Source: Gemmatimonadota bacterium
Lineage (GTDB): Bacteria; Gemmatimonadota; Gemmatimonadetes; Gemmatimonadales; Gemmatimonadaceae
NCBI GenBank assembly: GCA_016194585.1
Contig: JACQBG010000020.1
Span: 1 to 64,000 of the forward strand
Length of the DNA: 64,000 bases
Direction: 5' to 3'
In this document: positions 24,866 to 34,527 of the stretch, piece after piece
Numbering within the stretch: position 1 is the stretch's first letter
How the letters are laid out: each line of letters starts with the position of its first letter
Position numbers and translations under genes: made by a program
Notes under the pieces: generated by a model
Database searches by the model: none
Seen by the model: the letters and a program-made list of their open reading frames with translations, nothing else
Told to the model about the DNA's origin: nothing

Positions 24866-26059
24866 GTGTTCAAATTCACGACCGCCGGCGAATCCCACGG
24901 CCCCGCCCTCGTCGCCATCGTCGAGGGCGCGCCCGCCGGGCTGCCCCTGCTCGCCGGCGACGTCGACCGCGAACTCGCCCGCCGCCAGCAGGGCTCCGGC
25001 CGCGGACGTCGCATGCAGATCGAGCAGGATCGCGTCGAGTTCCTCTCGGGGCTCCGCGCTGGCGAGACCCTCGGCTCGCCCATCGCGATGCTGATCCGCA
25101 ACCGCGACTGGAAGAACTGGGAAGCGATCATGGATCCGGCGCCGCGCCCCGAGGACGACACCGAAGGGCGCAAGCGCCAGGTGACCCGCGTGCGCCCCGG
25201 ACACGCCGACCTCACCGGCGTGCTCAAGTACGACCGTGATGACGCGCGCGACATCCTCGAACGCGCCTCGGCGCGCGAGACCACCGCGCGCGTCGCCGCT
25301 GGCGCCGTCGCCAAGCGACTCCTCGCGGAGCTGGGCATCACCGTCGGCTCGCACCTCGTGCACCTCGGCGGCGTCGACGCCGCGCGTCCCGAACCGTTCC
25401 CCACCGACATCAACGCCGCCGCGGATGCGTCACCCCTGCGCACCCTCGACCCTGCCGCCGAAGCGGAGATGATCGCCCGCATCGATGCCGCGAAGAAGGA
25501 CGGCAACACGCTCGGTGGCATCTGCGAGGTCGTCGTCGACGGACTCCCGGTTGGGCTCGGCTCGCACGTGAGCTGGGACCGCAAGCTCGACGGCCGCCTC
25601 GGTGCCGCCATCCTCTCCATCCCCGCGGTGAAGGGAGTCGAGATGGGGATCGGCTTCGAGGCCGCGCGCCGCACCGGCGCCGAGGTCCACGACGAGATCG
25701 AGATGGCCCCCGGACGCGCGCGCACGGGGAATGTGCGCCGCCGCACCAACCGCGCCGGCGGGCTCGAGGGCGGGATGACCACGGGGGAGCCGCTCGTGCT
25801 CCGCGTGGCCATGAAGCCCATCAGCACCCTCATGCGCCCGCTCGGCACCATCGACACGAAGACGGGGACGACGGCCGAGGCCGCCGCCGAGCGGAGCGAC
25901 GTGACCGCCGTGCCGGCGATGGGCGTCATCGCCGAGGCGATGACCGCCCTCGTGCTCGCCGACGCCGTGATGGAGAAGTTCGGCGGCGACTCGCTCGCGG
26001 AAATGCGTCGCAACCACGACGCGTACCTCGCCCATATCGTCGCCCGCCTGGGGAACTGA
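24866..26059 (+). CDS. aroC: Chorismate synthase
   Basis: 397 residues matching the FMNH2-dependent enzyme that converts EPSP to chorismate in the last step of the shikimate pathway. Family landmarks are TTAGESHG at the N-terminus, RQQGSGRGRRM (49-59), ERASARETTARV and TGEPLVLRVAMKPIST. The GTG at 24866 gives the usual MFKFTTAGESHG start. Its leader is entirely pyrimidine-rich with no Shine-Dalgarno, so initiation is unusual or leaderless. aroK follows within five bases. Confidence 0.95.
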   Translation: MFKFTTAGESHGPALVAIVEGAPAGLPLLAGDVDRELARRQQGSGRGRRMQIEQDRVEFLSGLRAGETLGSPIAMLIRNRDWKNWEAIMDPAPRPEDDTEGRKRQVTRVRPGHADLTGVLKYDRDDARDILERASARETTARVAAGAVAKRLLAELGITVGSHLVHLGGVDAARPEPFPTDINAAADASPLRTLDPAAEAEMIARIDAAKKDGNTLGGICEVVVDGLPVGLGSHVSWDRKLDGRLGAAILSIPAVKGVEMGIGFEAARRTGAEVHDEIEMAPGRARTGNVRRRTNRAGGLEGGMTTGEPLVLRVAMKPISTLMRPLGTIDTKTGTTAEAAAERSDVTAVPAMGVIAEAMTALVLADAVMEKFGGDSLAEMRRNHDAYLAHIVARLGN

Positions 26060-26063
26060 CCGG

Positions 26064-26585
26064 GTGAAGGGGCACATCATCCTCGTCGGGCTTCCCGGTT
26101 CCGGGAAGTCGACGGTGGGGGCCGCCCTGGCCGCTGCGATCGGACGGGCGTTCCTCGACTTCGACGAGGAGATCGCCCGCCGAGCGGGGCGCACTGTGGC
26201 CGAGATCTTCGCCGCCGACGGGGAAGCGCATTTCCGCGCCGCGGAGCGGGCGCTCACAGCCGAACTCCAGGGCGCCGAGCCGATGGTGCTCGCGCCCGGA
26301 GGAGGCTGGATCGCGACCCCCGGCAATCTCGAGCTCCTTCGCCCTCCCGGGACGGTGGTCTACCTGGCGGTTTCGCCCCTCACGGCGCTCGACCGAATGG
26401 GGTCCGAAGTGGTTACTCGCCCCCTTCTGGCAGCGACCGAACGAGCCGAAGCGCTGGAGGCGCTTCTGGAGCGGCGAAAACCACTCTATCTGCAAGCAAA
26501 TCATGTAGTTAGCACTGATTTGCTGGCGCCTGACGATGTGGTGCGTCGTATAGTTGCGCTTGCGGGGGTCGGAACGACGGACTAG
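26064..26585 (+). CDS. aroK: Shikimate kinase
   Basis: 173 residues of P-loop kinase fold: Walker A GLPGSGKS (9-16), shikimate-binding Asp32/Asp34 in DFDEE and Arg58 in HFRAAE, GGG at 79-81, and the LID region RPLLAATERAEAL. It phosphorylates shikimate using ATP in the pathway that aroC completes. GTG start, co-transcribed with aroC. The pilQ-aro neighbourhood recalls the pilMNOPQ-aroK-aroB order of gammaproteobacteria. Confidence 0.93.
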   Translation: MKGHIILVGLPGSGKSTVGAALAAAIGRAFLDFDEEIARRAGRTVAEIFAADGEAHFRAAERALTAELQGAEPMVLAPGGGWIATPGNLELLRPPGTVVYLAVSPLTALDRMGSEVVTRPLLAATERAEALEALLERRKPLYLQANHVVSTDLLAPDDVVRRIVALAGVGTTD

Positions 26586-26587
26586 GA

Positions 26588-26619
26588 TTTCACGTCGTTA
26601 TCGTCGTTACAACTATAGA
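26588..26619 (+). promoter_or_regulatory. Candidate promoter of topA
   Basis: A clear -10 hexamer TATAGA lies at 26614-26619 in an AT-richer stretch directly after aroK. The upstream TTTCAC/CACGTC is a poor -35 at non-ideal spacing. A direct repeat of CGTCGTTA lies between them. Confidence 0.35.
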
Positions 26620-26682
26620 GAGCTTCTCGAGCGGGCCGGGGCGACCATTCAGGCGCTTCCGGCCGCGAGTGTCAGAGGGATA

Positions 26683-29109
26683 ATGGCCACCAAGAAGAAG
26701 GCAGCGACCAAGACGGCGGCGAAGAAGTCGCCGGCGAAGAAGACCGCGACGAAGCGACGGGCGAGCACGCCCGTCGAGACGGACGCCGTCGCGGACATCG
26801 AAGTCGCCGGCATCGCGTCGGGTAAGGCGCTGGTGATCGTCGAGTCGCCGGCCAAGGCGAAGACGATCGGCAAGTATCTGGGGTCGACCTACGCCGTGAA
26901 GGCGACGGTCGGGCACATCCGCGACCTGCCGACGAAGACACTCGGCATCGATCTCGAGAACGGCTTCGAGCCGGACTACGTCACCATCCCGGGCAAGGAG
27001 AAGACGGTCGGCGAACTCAAGGCCGCGGCGAAGAGCGCGCGTGCCGTGTTCATCGCGACCGACCCTGACCGCGAGGGTGAGGCGATCGCCTGGCACGTGC
27101 AGAGCCAGATCAAGGGGCGTAACGCGCCGCCGATCAAGCGGGTGCTCTTCCACGAGATCACGAAGGAAGCGGTGAACCGCGCCATCGAGCGCGCGGGGGA
27201 CATCGACCAGCGCAAGGTCGACGCGCAGCAGGCGCGCCGCGTGCTCGACCGCCTCGTCGGCTACAAGGCGAGTCCGGTGCTGTGGAAGACGGTGAAGAAG
27301 GGACTCTCGGCGGGGCGCGTGCAGACGGTGGCACTGCGCCTGCTCGTCGAGCGCGAGCGTGAGATTCGCGCGTTCCGTCCCACGGAGTACTGGACCATCG
27401 CCGCGGCGCTCGAGCACGATGGGCAGCCGTTCACGGCGAAGCTGCACCATCTCGACGGCAACAAGCCGACGATCCCCGACGAGGCGGCCGCGAAGGCGAT
27501 CCTCGACGACCTCGCCGGACGCAAGACGTTCGACGTCACCGACATCAAGCGGCGCGAGCGGCGCAAGAATCCCGCCGAGCCGTTCAAGACGAGCACCTTG
27601 CAGCAGGAGGCCGCGAAGAAGCTCGGATTCGGCAGCAAGCGCACGATGCGGCTCGCGCAGAACCTCTATGAGGGCATCGAACTCGGGAAGGCCGAGGGCT
27701 CGGTGGGTCTCATCACGTACATGCGTACCGACTCGACGCGCGTCGCCGAGAGCGCGGTGGCGCAGGCGCGCGACTTCCTGCGGGCGCAGTACTCCGAGGC
27801 CTACCTCGCGAAGCAGCCGATGCTGTACGGCGCGGCCGGCGACGCGAACGCGCAGGACGCGCACGAGGGCATCCGCCCGACCGATCCGACGCGTTCGCCC
27901 GACGCGGTGCAGAAGTATCTCTCGCCCGAGCAGTTCAAGCTCTACCAGCTCATCTGGCAGCGCTTCATGGCGAGCCAGATGGCGCCGGCCGTGTTCGACA
28001 CGACGACGGTCGACTTCGACTTCGCCGGCAAGGCGCACCAGTACCTGTTCCGGGCCACCGGCTCGGTGATCAAGTTCCAGGGGTTCCTCTCGCTGTACAA
28101 GGAGTCGCGCGAGGAGGGCGAGGGGAAGGCGCTCGAGGACGAGCAGGCGCTGCCGGCGATCGAGCCGGGCGAACACGTGCCGGTGCGCGAGGTGAAGCCG
28201 ACGCAGCACTTCACGGAGCCGCCGCCGCGTTTCTCCGAGGCGTCGCTCGTGAAGGAGCTCGAGCGGCTCGGCATCGGCCGCCCGTCGACGTACGCGAGCA
28301 TCATTTCCACGCTCACCGAGCGGCACTACGCCGAGCTCGAGCAGCGGCGTTTCTTCCCGACGCCGCTCGGCGAGAGCGTCGAGAAGGTGATGGTGAAGCA
28401 GTTCCCGCACGAGTTCAATGTCGGCTTCACCGCGTCGATGGAGCGTGAGCTCGACAAGGTCGAGGAGGGCGCCATGCCGTGGCAGCGCGTCCTCAAGGAG
28501 TTCTATTCGCCGTTCGAGAAGGCGCTCTCGGCCGTGGACTACGAGGGGCTCATCCGCGAGGCGCACGACCTCACGGGGCTCGAGAACGAGAAGTGTCCGC
28601 AGTGCGGCGGCAAGCTGCTCGCGAAGGGCGGCTTCTTCGGACCGTTCGTCGCCTGCGAGAACCACCCGAAGACGTGCAAGTACACGCGGCCGCTCAAGGG
28701 GGAGAAGCAGCCCCCGGTGATGACCGACTATCCGTGCCCGCTGTGCGGCAAGCCGATGGTCGTGCGTCGCGGACGCAGCGGCGAGTTCCTCGGCTGCTCG
28801 ACGTTCCCCAAGTGCCGCGGCACGCGGTCGATGCCCACCGGGGTGAAGTGCCCGAAGGACGGCGGCGACATCGCGGCGCGTCGCTCGAAGAAGCGCGGCA
28901 AGGCGTTCTACGGCTGCGAGAACTACCCGACGTGCGACTTCGTGTGCTGGGACAAGCCGGTGGCGGAGACGTGCGCCGAGTGCGGCAACGTCGGCGCCGA
29001 GTCGAAGTCGAACAAGACGCGCGGGTCGTACCGCAAATGCCTGAAGTGCGGCAACGAGTGGAGCGTCGCCGAGCCGGCGGAGGCGGAGGCGGAACCCGCC
29101 GGTGCCTGA
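26683..29109 (+). CDS. topA: DNA topoisomerase I
   Basis: 808 residues. A TOPRIM domain (about 40-150, ALVIVESPAKAKTIGKYL and TDPDREGEAIAWH) precedes the type IA core with the active-site Tyr346 in ITYMRTDST. Four Cys-rich zinc-ribbon modules close the protein (CPQCGG, CPLCGK, CPKDGG, CAECGN with CLKCGN); the third lacks one of the usual Cys. An unusual Lys/Ala-rich tail (residues 2-26) resembles histone H1. It relaxes negative supercoils. ATG 26683 follows AGAGGGA. Confidence 0.95.
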   Translation: MATKKKAATKTAAKKSPAKKTATKRRASTPVETDAVADIEVAGIASGKALVIVESPAKAKTIGKYLGSTYAVKATVGHIRDLPTKTLGIDLENGFEPDYVTIPGKEKTVGELKAAAKSARAVFIATDPDREGEAIAWHVQSQIKGRNAPPIKRVLFHEITKEAVNRAIERAGDIDQRKVDAQQARRVLDRLVGYKASPVLWKTVKKGLSAGRVQTVALRLLVEREREIRAFRPTEYWTIAAALEHDGQPFTAKLHHLDGNKPTIPDEAAAKAILDDLAGRKTFDVTDIKRRERRKNPAEPFKTSTLQQEAAKKLGFGSKRTMRLAQNLYEGIELGKAEGSVGLITYMRTDSTRVAESAVAQARDFLRAQYSEAYLAKQPMLYGAAGDANAQDAHEGIRPTDPTRSPDAVQKYLSPEQFKLYQLIWQRFMASQMAPAVFDTTTVDFDFAGKAHQYLFRATGSVIKFQGFLSLYKESREEGEGKALEDEQALPAIEPGEHVPVREVKPTQHFTEPPPRFSEASLVKELERLGIGRPSTYASIISTLTERHYAELEQRRFFPTPLGESVEKVMVKQFPHEFNVGFTASMERELDKVEEGAMPWQRVLKEFYSPFEKALSAVDYEGLIREAHDLTGLENEKCPQCGGKLLAKGGFFGPFVACENHPKTCKYTRPLKGEKQPPVMTDYPCPLCGKPMVVRRGRSGEFLGCSTFPKCRGTRSMPTGVKCPKDGGDIAARRSKKRGKAFYGCENYPTCDFVCWDKPVAETCAECGNVGAESKSNKTRGSYRKCLKCGNEWSVAEPAEAEAEPAGA

Positions 29110-30493
29110 GGCGACCCGTCCGCCGGCGGTCACGGTCGTCGGCGGCGGCCTCGCGGGGAGCGAGGCGGCGTTCCAGCTCGCCGAGCGCGGGTACGAGGTC
29201 GTGCTGCGCGAGATGCGTCCCGTGCGCGGCACCCCGGCCCACAAGACCGACCGGCTCGCCGAGCTGGTGTGCTCGAACACGTTCAAGAGCACCGAGGTCA
29301 CCAACGCGCACGGGCTGCTGAAGGCCGAGATGCGCGCGCTGGGCTCGCTGCTCATGCGGGCGGCGGACGCGGCGCGGGTGCCCGCGGGGAGCGCGCTCGC
29401 CGTCGACCGCGACGTGTTCAGCGCCGCCGTGCACGAGCGCGTCGCCTCGCACCCGCGGGTGCGGATCGAGCGCGGCGAGGTGACGGCGTTGCCGTCGCCG
29501 GGGATCATCGCCACCGGACCGCTCACGAGCGACGCGCTCGCGCAGGCGATCGGCGCGCGCCTCGGCGTCGCCTCGCTCGCCTTCTACGACGCGATCGCGC
29601 CGATCGTGGCGGTGGAGAGCGTCGACGAGACGGTCGCGTTCCGCGCCGCCCGCTACGACAAGGAGACGATGTCGGGCGCGGGGGACGAGGGGGCGTACCT
29701 CAACTGTCCGATGGACCGCGCGCAGTACGAGGCGTTCCTCGACGCGCTCACCGCGGCCGACCAGCATCACGGCCACGAGTTCGACGCCGTGCCGTACTTC
29801 GAAGGGTGCATGCCCATCGAGGAGATGGCGAAGCGCGGGAGGGAGTCGCTCCGGTTCGGGCCGATGAAGCCGGTGGGCCTCGACGATCCGCGCACCGGAC
29901 GGTGGGCGTATGCCGTGGTGCAGTTGCGGCGCGAGGATCGCGCGGGCCGCATGTGGAACCTCGTCGGCTTCCAGACGCGGCTGCGCATCCCCGAGCAGCA
30001 GCGGGTGTTCCGCATGATCCCCGGACTCGAGCAGGCGGAGTTTCTCCGCTTCGGGAGCATCCACCGCAACTCGTACGTGAACTCGCCGGCCTCGCTCACG
30101 CCGCATCTCTCGCTGCGCGACGACCCGCGCGTGCTGTTCGCCGGCCAGCTGACGGGAGTCGAGGGGTACACCGAGAGCACGGCGACGGGGCTGCTCGCGG
30201 CGATCAACCTCGACCGCCTGCTGCGCGGACTCGAACCCGTCGTGCCGCCGCCGACGACCATGCTCGGCGCACTCTACCGCTACATGCGCGAGGCGGAACC
30301 GAAGCACTTCCAACCGATGAACGCGAACTTCGGCCTGCTCGAGGAACTCGCGACGGTGCCGCGCGACAAGGCGAAGAAGCGCGCGCTCTACGCCGAGCGG
30401 GCGCTGGCCGAGTTGGCGTCGTGGATGACGCGGCACGACGTGCAGCCGGTGGCGCTCGATGGCGCCGCCTCGCCGGCGGCCGATCGGGGCTAG
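29102..30493 (+). CDS. trmFO: Methylenetetrahydrofolate-tRNA-(uracil-5-)-methyltransferase TrmFO
   Basis: 463 residues with FAD-binding VVGGGLAGSEAA at the N-terminus, LVCSNTFKS (Cys57) and the catalytic-type NCPMDR with Cys202. It makes m5U54 in the T-loop of tRNA using methylene-THF and FADH2, the folate-dependent alternative to TrmA. The GTG start overlaps the topA end by eight bases. topA followed by trmFO (gid) is the Bacillus order. The 3' end overlaps the convergent kinase gene by four bases. Confidence 0.95.
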   Translation: MPEATRPPAVTVVGGGLAGSEAAFQLAERGYEVVLREMRPVRGTPAHKTDRLAELVCSNTFKSTEVTNAHGLLKAEMRALGSLLMRAADAARVPAGSALAVDRDVFSAAVHERVASHPRVRIERGEVTALPSPGIIATGPLTSDALAQAIGARLGVASLAFYDAIAPIVAVESVDETVAFRAARYDKETMSGAGDEGAYLNCPMDRAQYEAFLDALTAADQHHGHEFDAVPYFEGCMPIEEMAKRGRESLRFGPMKPVGLDDPRTGRWAYAVVQLRREDRAGRMWNLVGFQTRLRIPEQQRVFRMIPGLEQAEFLRFGSIHRNSYVNSPASLTPHLSLRDDPRVLFAGQLTGVEGYTESTATGLLAAINLDRLLRGLEPVVPPPTTMLGALYRYMREAEPKHFQPMNANFGLLEELATVPRDKAKKRALYAERALAELASWMTRHDVQPVALDGAASPAADRG

Positions 30494-31182
30494 CGCGGCT
30501 CCAGCGCGCCGCGCGCGCGGCGGTGCTCGGCCGGCCAGAGCTCCGTCTGCGGGATCTCCCCCTCGAGCTCGCGCCGCACGAGCGCCGCGATCTGCTCGGC
30601 CGCCGACGGGTCGGCGATGAGGTCGTAGTCGCGCACGTCGAGCTTCAGCAGGCGGCACTTCCGGAACGAGCCCACCCAGCGTTCGTAGCGCTCGTGGAGG
30701 GCGGCGAAGTAGGCCGGGTCGGCGTCGCGTTCCTTCGGGCGCCCGCGCGTCGCGATGCGCTCGAGGATCGTGTCGAGGGGGCCGTGAAGGTAGATCAGGA
30801 GGCGCGGCGGCCTGGCGGCGGGCGCGTGGAGCAGCTCGCCGTAGAGCCGCTGGTAGAGCTGCCACTCGTCGGGGCTCATGTAGCCCTGCTCGAAGAGCCC
30901 GCGCGCGAAGATCTCCGCGTCCTCGTACCAGGTGCGGTCGAGCACCCAGCTGCCGCCGATCCCCCGCATCTTGCGCATCGAGGCGAAGCGGGTGGCGAGG
31001 AAGTGAAGTTGGAGGTGGAGGCCGAAGGCCTTCATCCCCTCCGGACCCGCGTAGAACTTGCCGAGCCAGGGGTTCTCGTCGTCGACGCTCTCGAGCGCCA
31101 ACTGCATGCCGAACCGCTCGGCCAGCGCCCGTGACAGCGTGGTCTTCCCCGAGCCGATCATCCCCGCGACGCCGAGCAGCAT
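30490..31182 (-). CDS. Deoxynucleoside kinase (dGK/dCK family)
   Basis: 230 residues with P-loop GMIGSGKT (7-14), the substrate-binding LDRTWYEDAEIF motif and the arginine-rich LID RGRPKERDAD, the arrangement in bacterial deoxyguanosine/deoxyadenosine kinases. It phosphorylates salvaged deoxynucleosides. It sits on the minus strand inside an otherwise forward topA-hslU group and converges with trmFO, overlapping it by four bases, suggesting later insertion into the cluster. Confidence 0.88.
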   Translation of the reverse strand: MLLGVAGMIGSGKTTLSRALAERFGMQLALESVDDENPWLGKFYAGPEGMKAFGLHLQLHFLATRFASMRKMRGIGGSWVLDRTWYEDAEIFARGLFEQGYMSPDEWQLYQRLYGELLHAPAARPPRLLIYLHGPLDTILERIATRGRPKERDADPAYFAALHERYERWVGSFRKCRLLKLDVRDYDLIADPSAAEQIAALVRRELEGEIPQTELWPAEHRRARGALEPR

Positions 31183-31242
31183 TCGCGTAATCTACTGCGT
31201 ATTTTCCGGGTCGGCTGCGCCGTCGGGCTTCTCTCCTCCCCC

Positions 31243-31809
31243 ATGATGCATATCAACAAGACGCGTTTTTTCCGCCAATGGCACCGCTGGATCGGATGGG
31301 TCGCCGCGCTCTTCCTGACGTGGGCGGCGGGCACCGGCATCCTCGTCGCCGCCCGCGAGTTCTGGGGGGAGGACGAGGCGATCCGCGAGGCGACGCGCGA
31401 CCTCGTGAGCCCGGTGCTGACCACGTCGCCGGCCGCGGCGTTCGGCGACCCCGTGGGGCGTGCGATGGCGTCCGCGGCGAAGTCCGCGCCCGGCGCGCCC
31501 ATCGACAAGATCGAGGTGCAGTTCAAGGGGAAGCAGCCCACGGTGACGGTGTACACCGGCAAGCCCACCGGCGGCGAGGACCGCAAGCTCGTGTTCGACG
31601 CCAATACCGGCGCGCTGCTCCGCAACGAGGATTACGCCGACAAGCCGTTCCTCACGCGATTGCACAGCGGCGAGGCGTTCGGCGACGGCGGGCTCGTCGC
31701 GGGGATGCTCTGGGGCTTCGCGCTGCTCCTCATGAGCGTGAGCGGCACGGTGATCTACCTGCGGATGCACCGGCCCAACCGCACGGGACTCAAGAAGGTG
31801 TTCTGGTAG
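31243..31809 (+). CDS. PepSY-domain membrane protein
   Basis: 188 residues: N-terminal helix after RQWHRWIGWVAALFLTWAAG (the HRW signature of PepSY-associated TM proteins), an extracytoplasmic PepSY-like part (KIEVQFKGKQPTVTVYTG, LVFDANTGALL) and a C-terminal helix (AGMLWGFALLLMSVSGTVIY). Related proteins are often linked to iron or haem uptake and reduction, but nothing nearby supports that here. ATGATG start at 31243. The divergent spacing to the kinase gene is only 60 bp. Confidence 0.8.
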   Translation: MMHINKTRFFRQWHRWIGWVAALFLTWAAGTGILVAAREFWGEDEAIREATRDLVSPVLTTSPAAAFGDPVGRAMASAAKSAPGAPIDKIEVQFKGKQPTVTVYTGKPTGGEDRKLVFDANTGALLRNEDYADKPFLTRLHSGEAFGDGGLVAGMLWGFALLLMSVSGTVIYLRMHRPNRTGLKKVFW

Positions 31810-31838
31810 ATCGCGCCGGGCGCGGTATCATTCAGGTG

Positions 31839-32768
31839 ATGCCCGCGCCCGCCGCCCCCTTCGTCGCCGCCTTCCTCACGCACCTCGAGAAGGAGCGCGA
31901 CGTCGCGCCGAACACCGTCAAGGCGTACCGCCGCGACCTCGACGAGTTCTGCGCCTTCCTCGGCGCCCACTACGGCGCCGCGTCGTGGGACTGGGAGAAG
32001 GTCGACCGGCTGACGATGCGCGGGTTCCTGGCGCACCTCACGCGCCGCGGCCTCGCCAAACGCTCGATGGCGCGCGCTCTCTCCGCCGTGCGCACCTTCT
32101 ATGCGTTCCTGCATCGCAACGACCTCGTCGAGACGAACCCCGCGCGCGCCGTCGGCTCGCCGAAGCTCGAGAAGTACCTCCCGGGGCACCTCGACCGCCG
32201 CCAGGTGGAGACGCTCTTCGCCGCGGCCGCGACGCGCGCCGGGGAAGGGAAGTACACCGACGTGCGCGACCTCGCGATCCTCGAGCTGTTCTACTCGGCG
32301 GGACTGCGGCTTTCGGAATTGCGCGGCGTGAACCGCGCCGACCTCGACCTGCTTGCCGGGCTCGTGAAGGTGCGCGGCAAGGGGCGCAAGGAGCGGATCG
32401 TACCGGTGGGGAAGCACGCCCAGCTCGCGCTGCGCAACTACGAGCGGGTGCGTGACCTGCTCTGCAAGAAGCTCGGCTTGGCGGCCGACCGCACGGCGTT
32501 CTTCCTGAGCCAACGCGGCAAGCGGATGAGCGTGAAGGGCGTGCAGAACGCCGTGACGCACTGGCTCGCGCAGGTGGACGAGGGGGCCGGGCTCTCGACG
32601 CACGCGCTGCGCCACACGTTCGCGACGCACCTGCTCGACGCGGGCGCCGACCTGCGTGCCGTGCAGGAGCTGCTCGGCCACGCTTCGATCGCGACGACGC
32701 AGATCTACACGCACACAAGCGTCGAGCGGCTCCGCCAGGTGTACAAGACCGCGCATCCGAGGGCGTGA
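31839..32768 (+). CDS. xerC: Tyrosine recombinase XerC
   Basis: 309 residues. SAM-like core-binding domain (about 5-95) and catalytic domain with the full set of residues: Arg157 (AGLRLSE), Lys181 (GKGRKER), His255 and Arg258 (THALRHT), His281 (LGHAS) and nucleophile Tyr290 (TQIYTH). It resolves chromosome dimers at dif with XerD. Location between trmFO and hslVU as in Bacillus codV supports XerC over XerD. ATG 31839 (GTG 31836 also possible). Confidence 0.92.
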   Translation: MPAPAAPFVAAFLTHLEKERDVAPNTVKAYRRDLDEFCAFLGAHYGAASWDWEKVDRLTMRGFLAHLTRRGLAKRSMARALSAVRTFYAFLHRNDLVETNPARAVGSPKLEKYLPGHLDRRQVETLFAAAATRAGEGKYTDVRDLAILELFYSAGLRLSELRGVNRADLDLLAGLVKVRGKGRKERIVPVGKHAQLALRNYERVRDLLCKKLGLAADRTAFFLSQRGKRMSVKGVQNAVTHWLAQVDEGAGLSTHALRHTFATHLLDAGADLRAVQELLGHASIATTQIYTHTSVERLRQVYKTAHPRA

Positions 32769-33286
32769 TGCGCGACTCTGTCCGCACGACCCGGTCGCTC
32801 GGCATCGTCGTCGTGGGCGCGCTCGTGGCGAACGTCACGGGCATCGGCTACTACGCCATGCTCCGCCCCGACGTGCGGGCGACCGTCGACGATCTGGCGA
32901 CGATCGCGTTCGTCTGGCGCGATTACGTCGTCTCGATCGCGATCGTCGTCGGCGTGTACGAGGCGCTCACCTGGGGACTCACCTGGCTGCCGCTGCGCCG
33001 ACGCGCCGACGCCGCGCACGAGCCCTCGCGCCGCCAGGCGTTCTTCGTCTTCGCGATGTCGTGGTTCGGCGCCGCCCTCTGGGCGTCGGCCCTCGCCGGG
33101 GCGATGGGCGGCAGCCTGGACAACGTGGGACTGGCGGTGATCCGCTGGGGATACTGGGGGTTCGCCGTCGGTGGCCCGGCGGCGCTGGTCGTGTGGTGGC
33201 TCGCGCACCGGCGCAACCTGCGGTTCATCCGGCACGGCGGTCACCGGCACGACCCCGATCAGTCGTTGCCGCCTCTCGTCCCTTAG
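32768..33286 (+). CDS. Four-helix membrane protein of unknown function
   Basis: 172 residues with hydrophobic segments near 11-32, 49-70, 90-112 and 120-145, short loops and a His-rich polar tail ([19 protein letters not shown]). ATG 32768 overlaps the xerC stop by one base, so it is translationally linked. I recognise no family. It could be a small integral membrane protein accompanying XerC in related species or an unrelated passenger. Confidence 0.65.
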   Translation: MRDSVRTTRSLGIVVVGALVANVTGIGYYAMLRPDVRATVDDLATIAFVWRDYVVSIAIVVGVYEALTWGLTWLPLRRRADAAHEPSRRQAFFVFAMSWFGAALWASALAGAMGGSLDNVGLAVIRWGYWGFAVGGPAALVVWWLAHRRNLRFIRHGGHRHDPDQSLPPLVP

Positions 33287-33339
33287 GCGCCGCGACTCAC
33301 GTCGGCCGGCGCCCGAAGCGCGCCGGCCAGCGATTCGCG

Positions 33340-34308
33340 CTACGCACACACCGCCGCGCGCAGCCCAGCCTCGCTGAGATTCCCGCCGCAGAGCACGATC
33401 GCCACGCGCTGCCCCGCGAACTCGGCCGCGTGCGCCTTCAGCGCCGCGAGCCCCGCCGCGCCTGCGCCCTCGGCGATGTTGTGCGTGAGCCGGATGAGGT
33501 CGCGGATCCCCTCGTAGAGCGCCGCGTCGCTCACCTGGAAGAAACCGGCGAGTCCCGCCTTGAGCGCGTCGAACGTCATCGCGTACGCGGCGCCGGTGGC
33601 GATCCCCTCGGCCATCGTCTCCACCGGGAGCCCCGACAGCCGCTCGCCGCGCCGCCACGACTCGTATTGCGCGGGCGCGCCCTCCGAGCCCACGGCGTAC
33701 ACGCGCAACGATGGCTTGCGCGCCGCCGCGACCGTGAGCGCGCCCACCGCCTGCGAGCCGCCGCCGAGCGCGATGAGCACCGCGTCGAGCGCCGGCTGCT
33801 GCTCGAGCATCTCGAGGGTCATCGTGCCCGCGCCGGCGATCACATCGCGGTTGTTCGTCGAGTGCACCAGCGTCATCCCGCGCTCGGCGCAGATGCGCTG
33901 GCAGGCGGCCATCGTCTCGTCGTAGCGCGCGCCCACCTCGATAAGTTCGGCGCCCATGGCGCGGATCGCGGCGTTCTTCTCCGGGTTGTTCCCCACCGGC
34001 ACGCAGATCGCCGCCGGCACGCCGAGGAGTCGCGCGGCGTAGGCGACCCCCTGGCCGTGGTTCCCCGTGCTGGCGCCGATCACGCCGCGCGCCGCCTGCT
34101 CGGGCGAGAGCGCCAGGATGCTGTTCAGCCCGTTGCGGATCTTGAAGCTCTGCGTGGGCTGGTGGTTCTCGTTCTTCACCCACACTTCGATGCCGTGTCC
34201 GACGAGCGCGTCGAGCAGGGGATACTGGCGCAGCGGCGTCGGCGTGAGGTGCGCTGCGAGGCGGTCGCGTGCCGCGAGGACGTCGTCGAAGGTGATCGGG
34301 GAGGTCAT
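33340..34308 (-). CDS. PLP-dependent threonine/serine dehydratase-like enzyme
   Basis: 322 residues of the fold-type II PLP family: Schiff-base Lys56 in [27 protein letters not shown], phosphate-binding [10 protein letters not shown] and CGGNLS near the end. Size and the lack of a C-terminal ACT domain point to a catabolic-type threonine dehydratase, serine racemase or related beta-eliminase. The SQ in place of the usual GG after GGGS is a small deviation. Single gene on the minus strand, ahead of the ECF operon's end. Confidence 0.85.
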   Translation of the reverse strand: MTSPITFDDVLAARDRLAAHLTPTPLRQYPLLDALVGHGIEVWVKNENHQPTQSFKIRNGLNSILALSPEQAARGVIGASTGNHGQGVAYAARLLGVPAAICVPVGNNPEKNAAIRAMGAELIEVGARYDETMAACQRICAERGMTLVHSTNNRDVIAGAGTMTLEMLEQQPALDAVLIALGGGSQAVGALTVAAARKPSLRVYAVGSEGAPAQYESWRRGERLSGLPVETMAEGIATGAAYAMTFDALKAGLAGFFQVSDAALYEGIRDLIRLTHNIAEGAGAAGLAALKAHAAEFAGQRVAIVLCGGNLSEAGLRAAVCA

Positions 34309-34317
34309 CCCCGAAGT

Positions 34318-34527
34318 CTACCGGCTTCGGGTCGTCCCGGCGACGGGAGCGACGCGCCCCGGCTCCACGAGGGCGCGCGTGCGGCCGGCGCGCATGATCG
34401 CGGTCGGCACGAGCGCCGCGTAGGCCACCACGAGCAGCACGGCGGCGACTGCGTCGTGTCCGGCGACGAGCGCCGCATAGCCGCCGGCGAGCACGAGCGC
34501 GGCGAGAAGCGCCGAGCCGAACGTCAC
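34318..34527 (-). CDS. Small two-helix membrane protein
   Basis: 69 residues starting at GTG 34527: two hydrophobic helices (about 4-22 and 26-44, [18 protein letters not shown] and [18 protein letters not shown]) and a basic tail. Its start overlaps the stop of the putative anti-sigma gene by GTGA, so it is the third gene of the ECF operon. Not recognised; the coupling argues it is real. Confidence 0.55.
   Translation of the reverse strand: MTFGSALLAALVLAGGYAALVAGHDAVAAVLLVVAYAALVPTAIMRAGRTRALVEPGRVAPVAGTTRSR

Noticed and set aside
21727-26013. A 1428-codon open frame on the minus strand
   Set aside because: It lies antisense to pilO-pilP-pilQ-aroC, all clearly identified. Its Arg/Glu/His-rich translation is the shadow expected in GC-rich genes.
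26590-29526. A 978-codon minus-strand open frame
   Set aside because: Antisense to topA and trmFO, low-complexity Leu/Arg/Val translation without domains.
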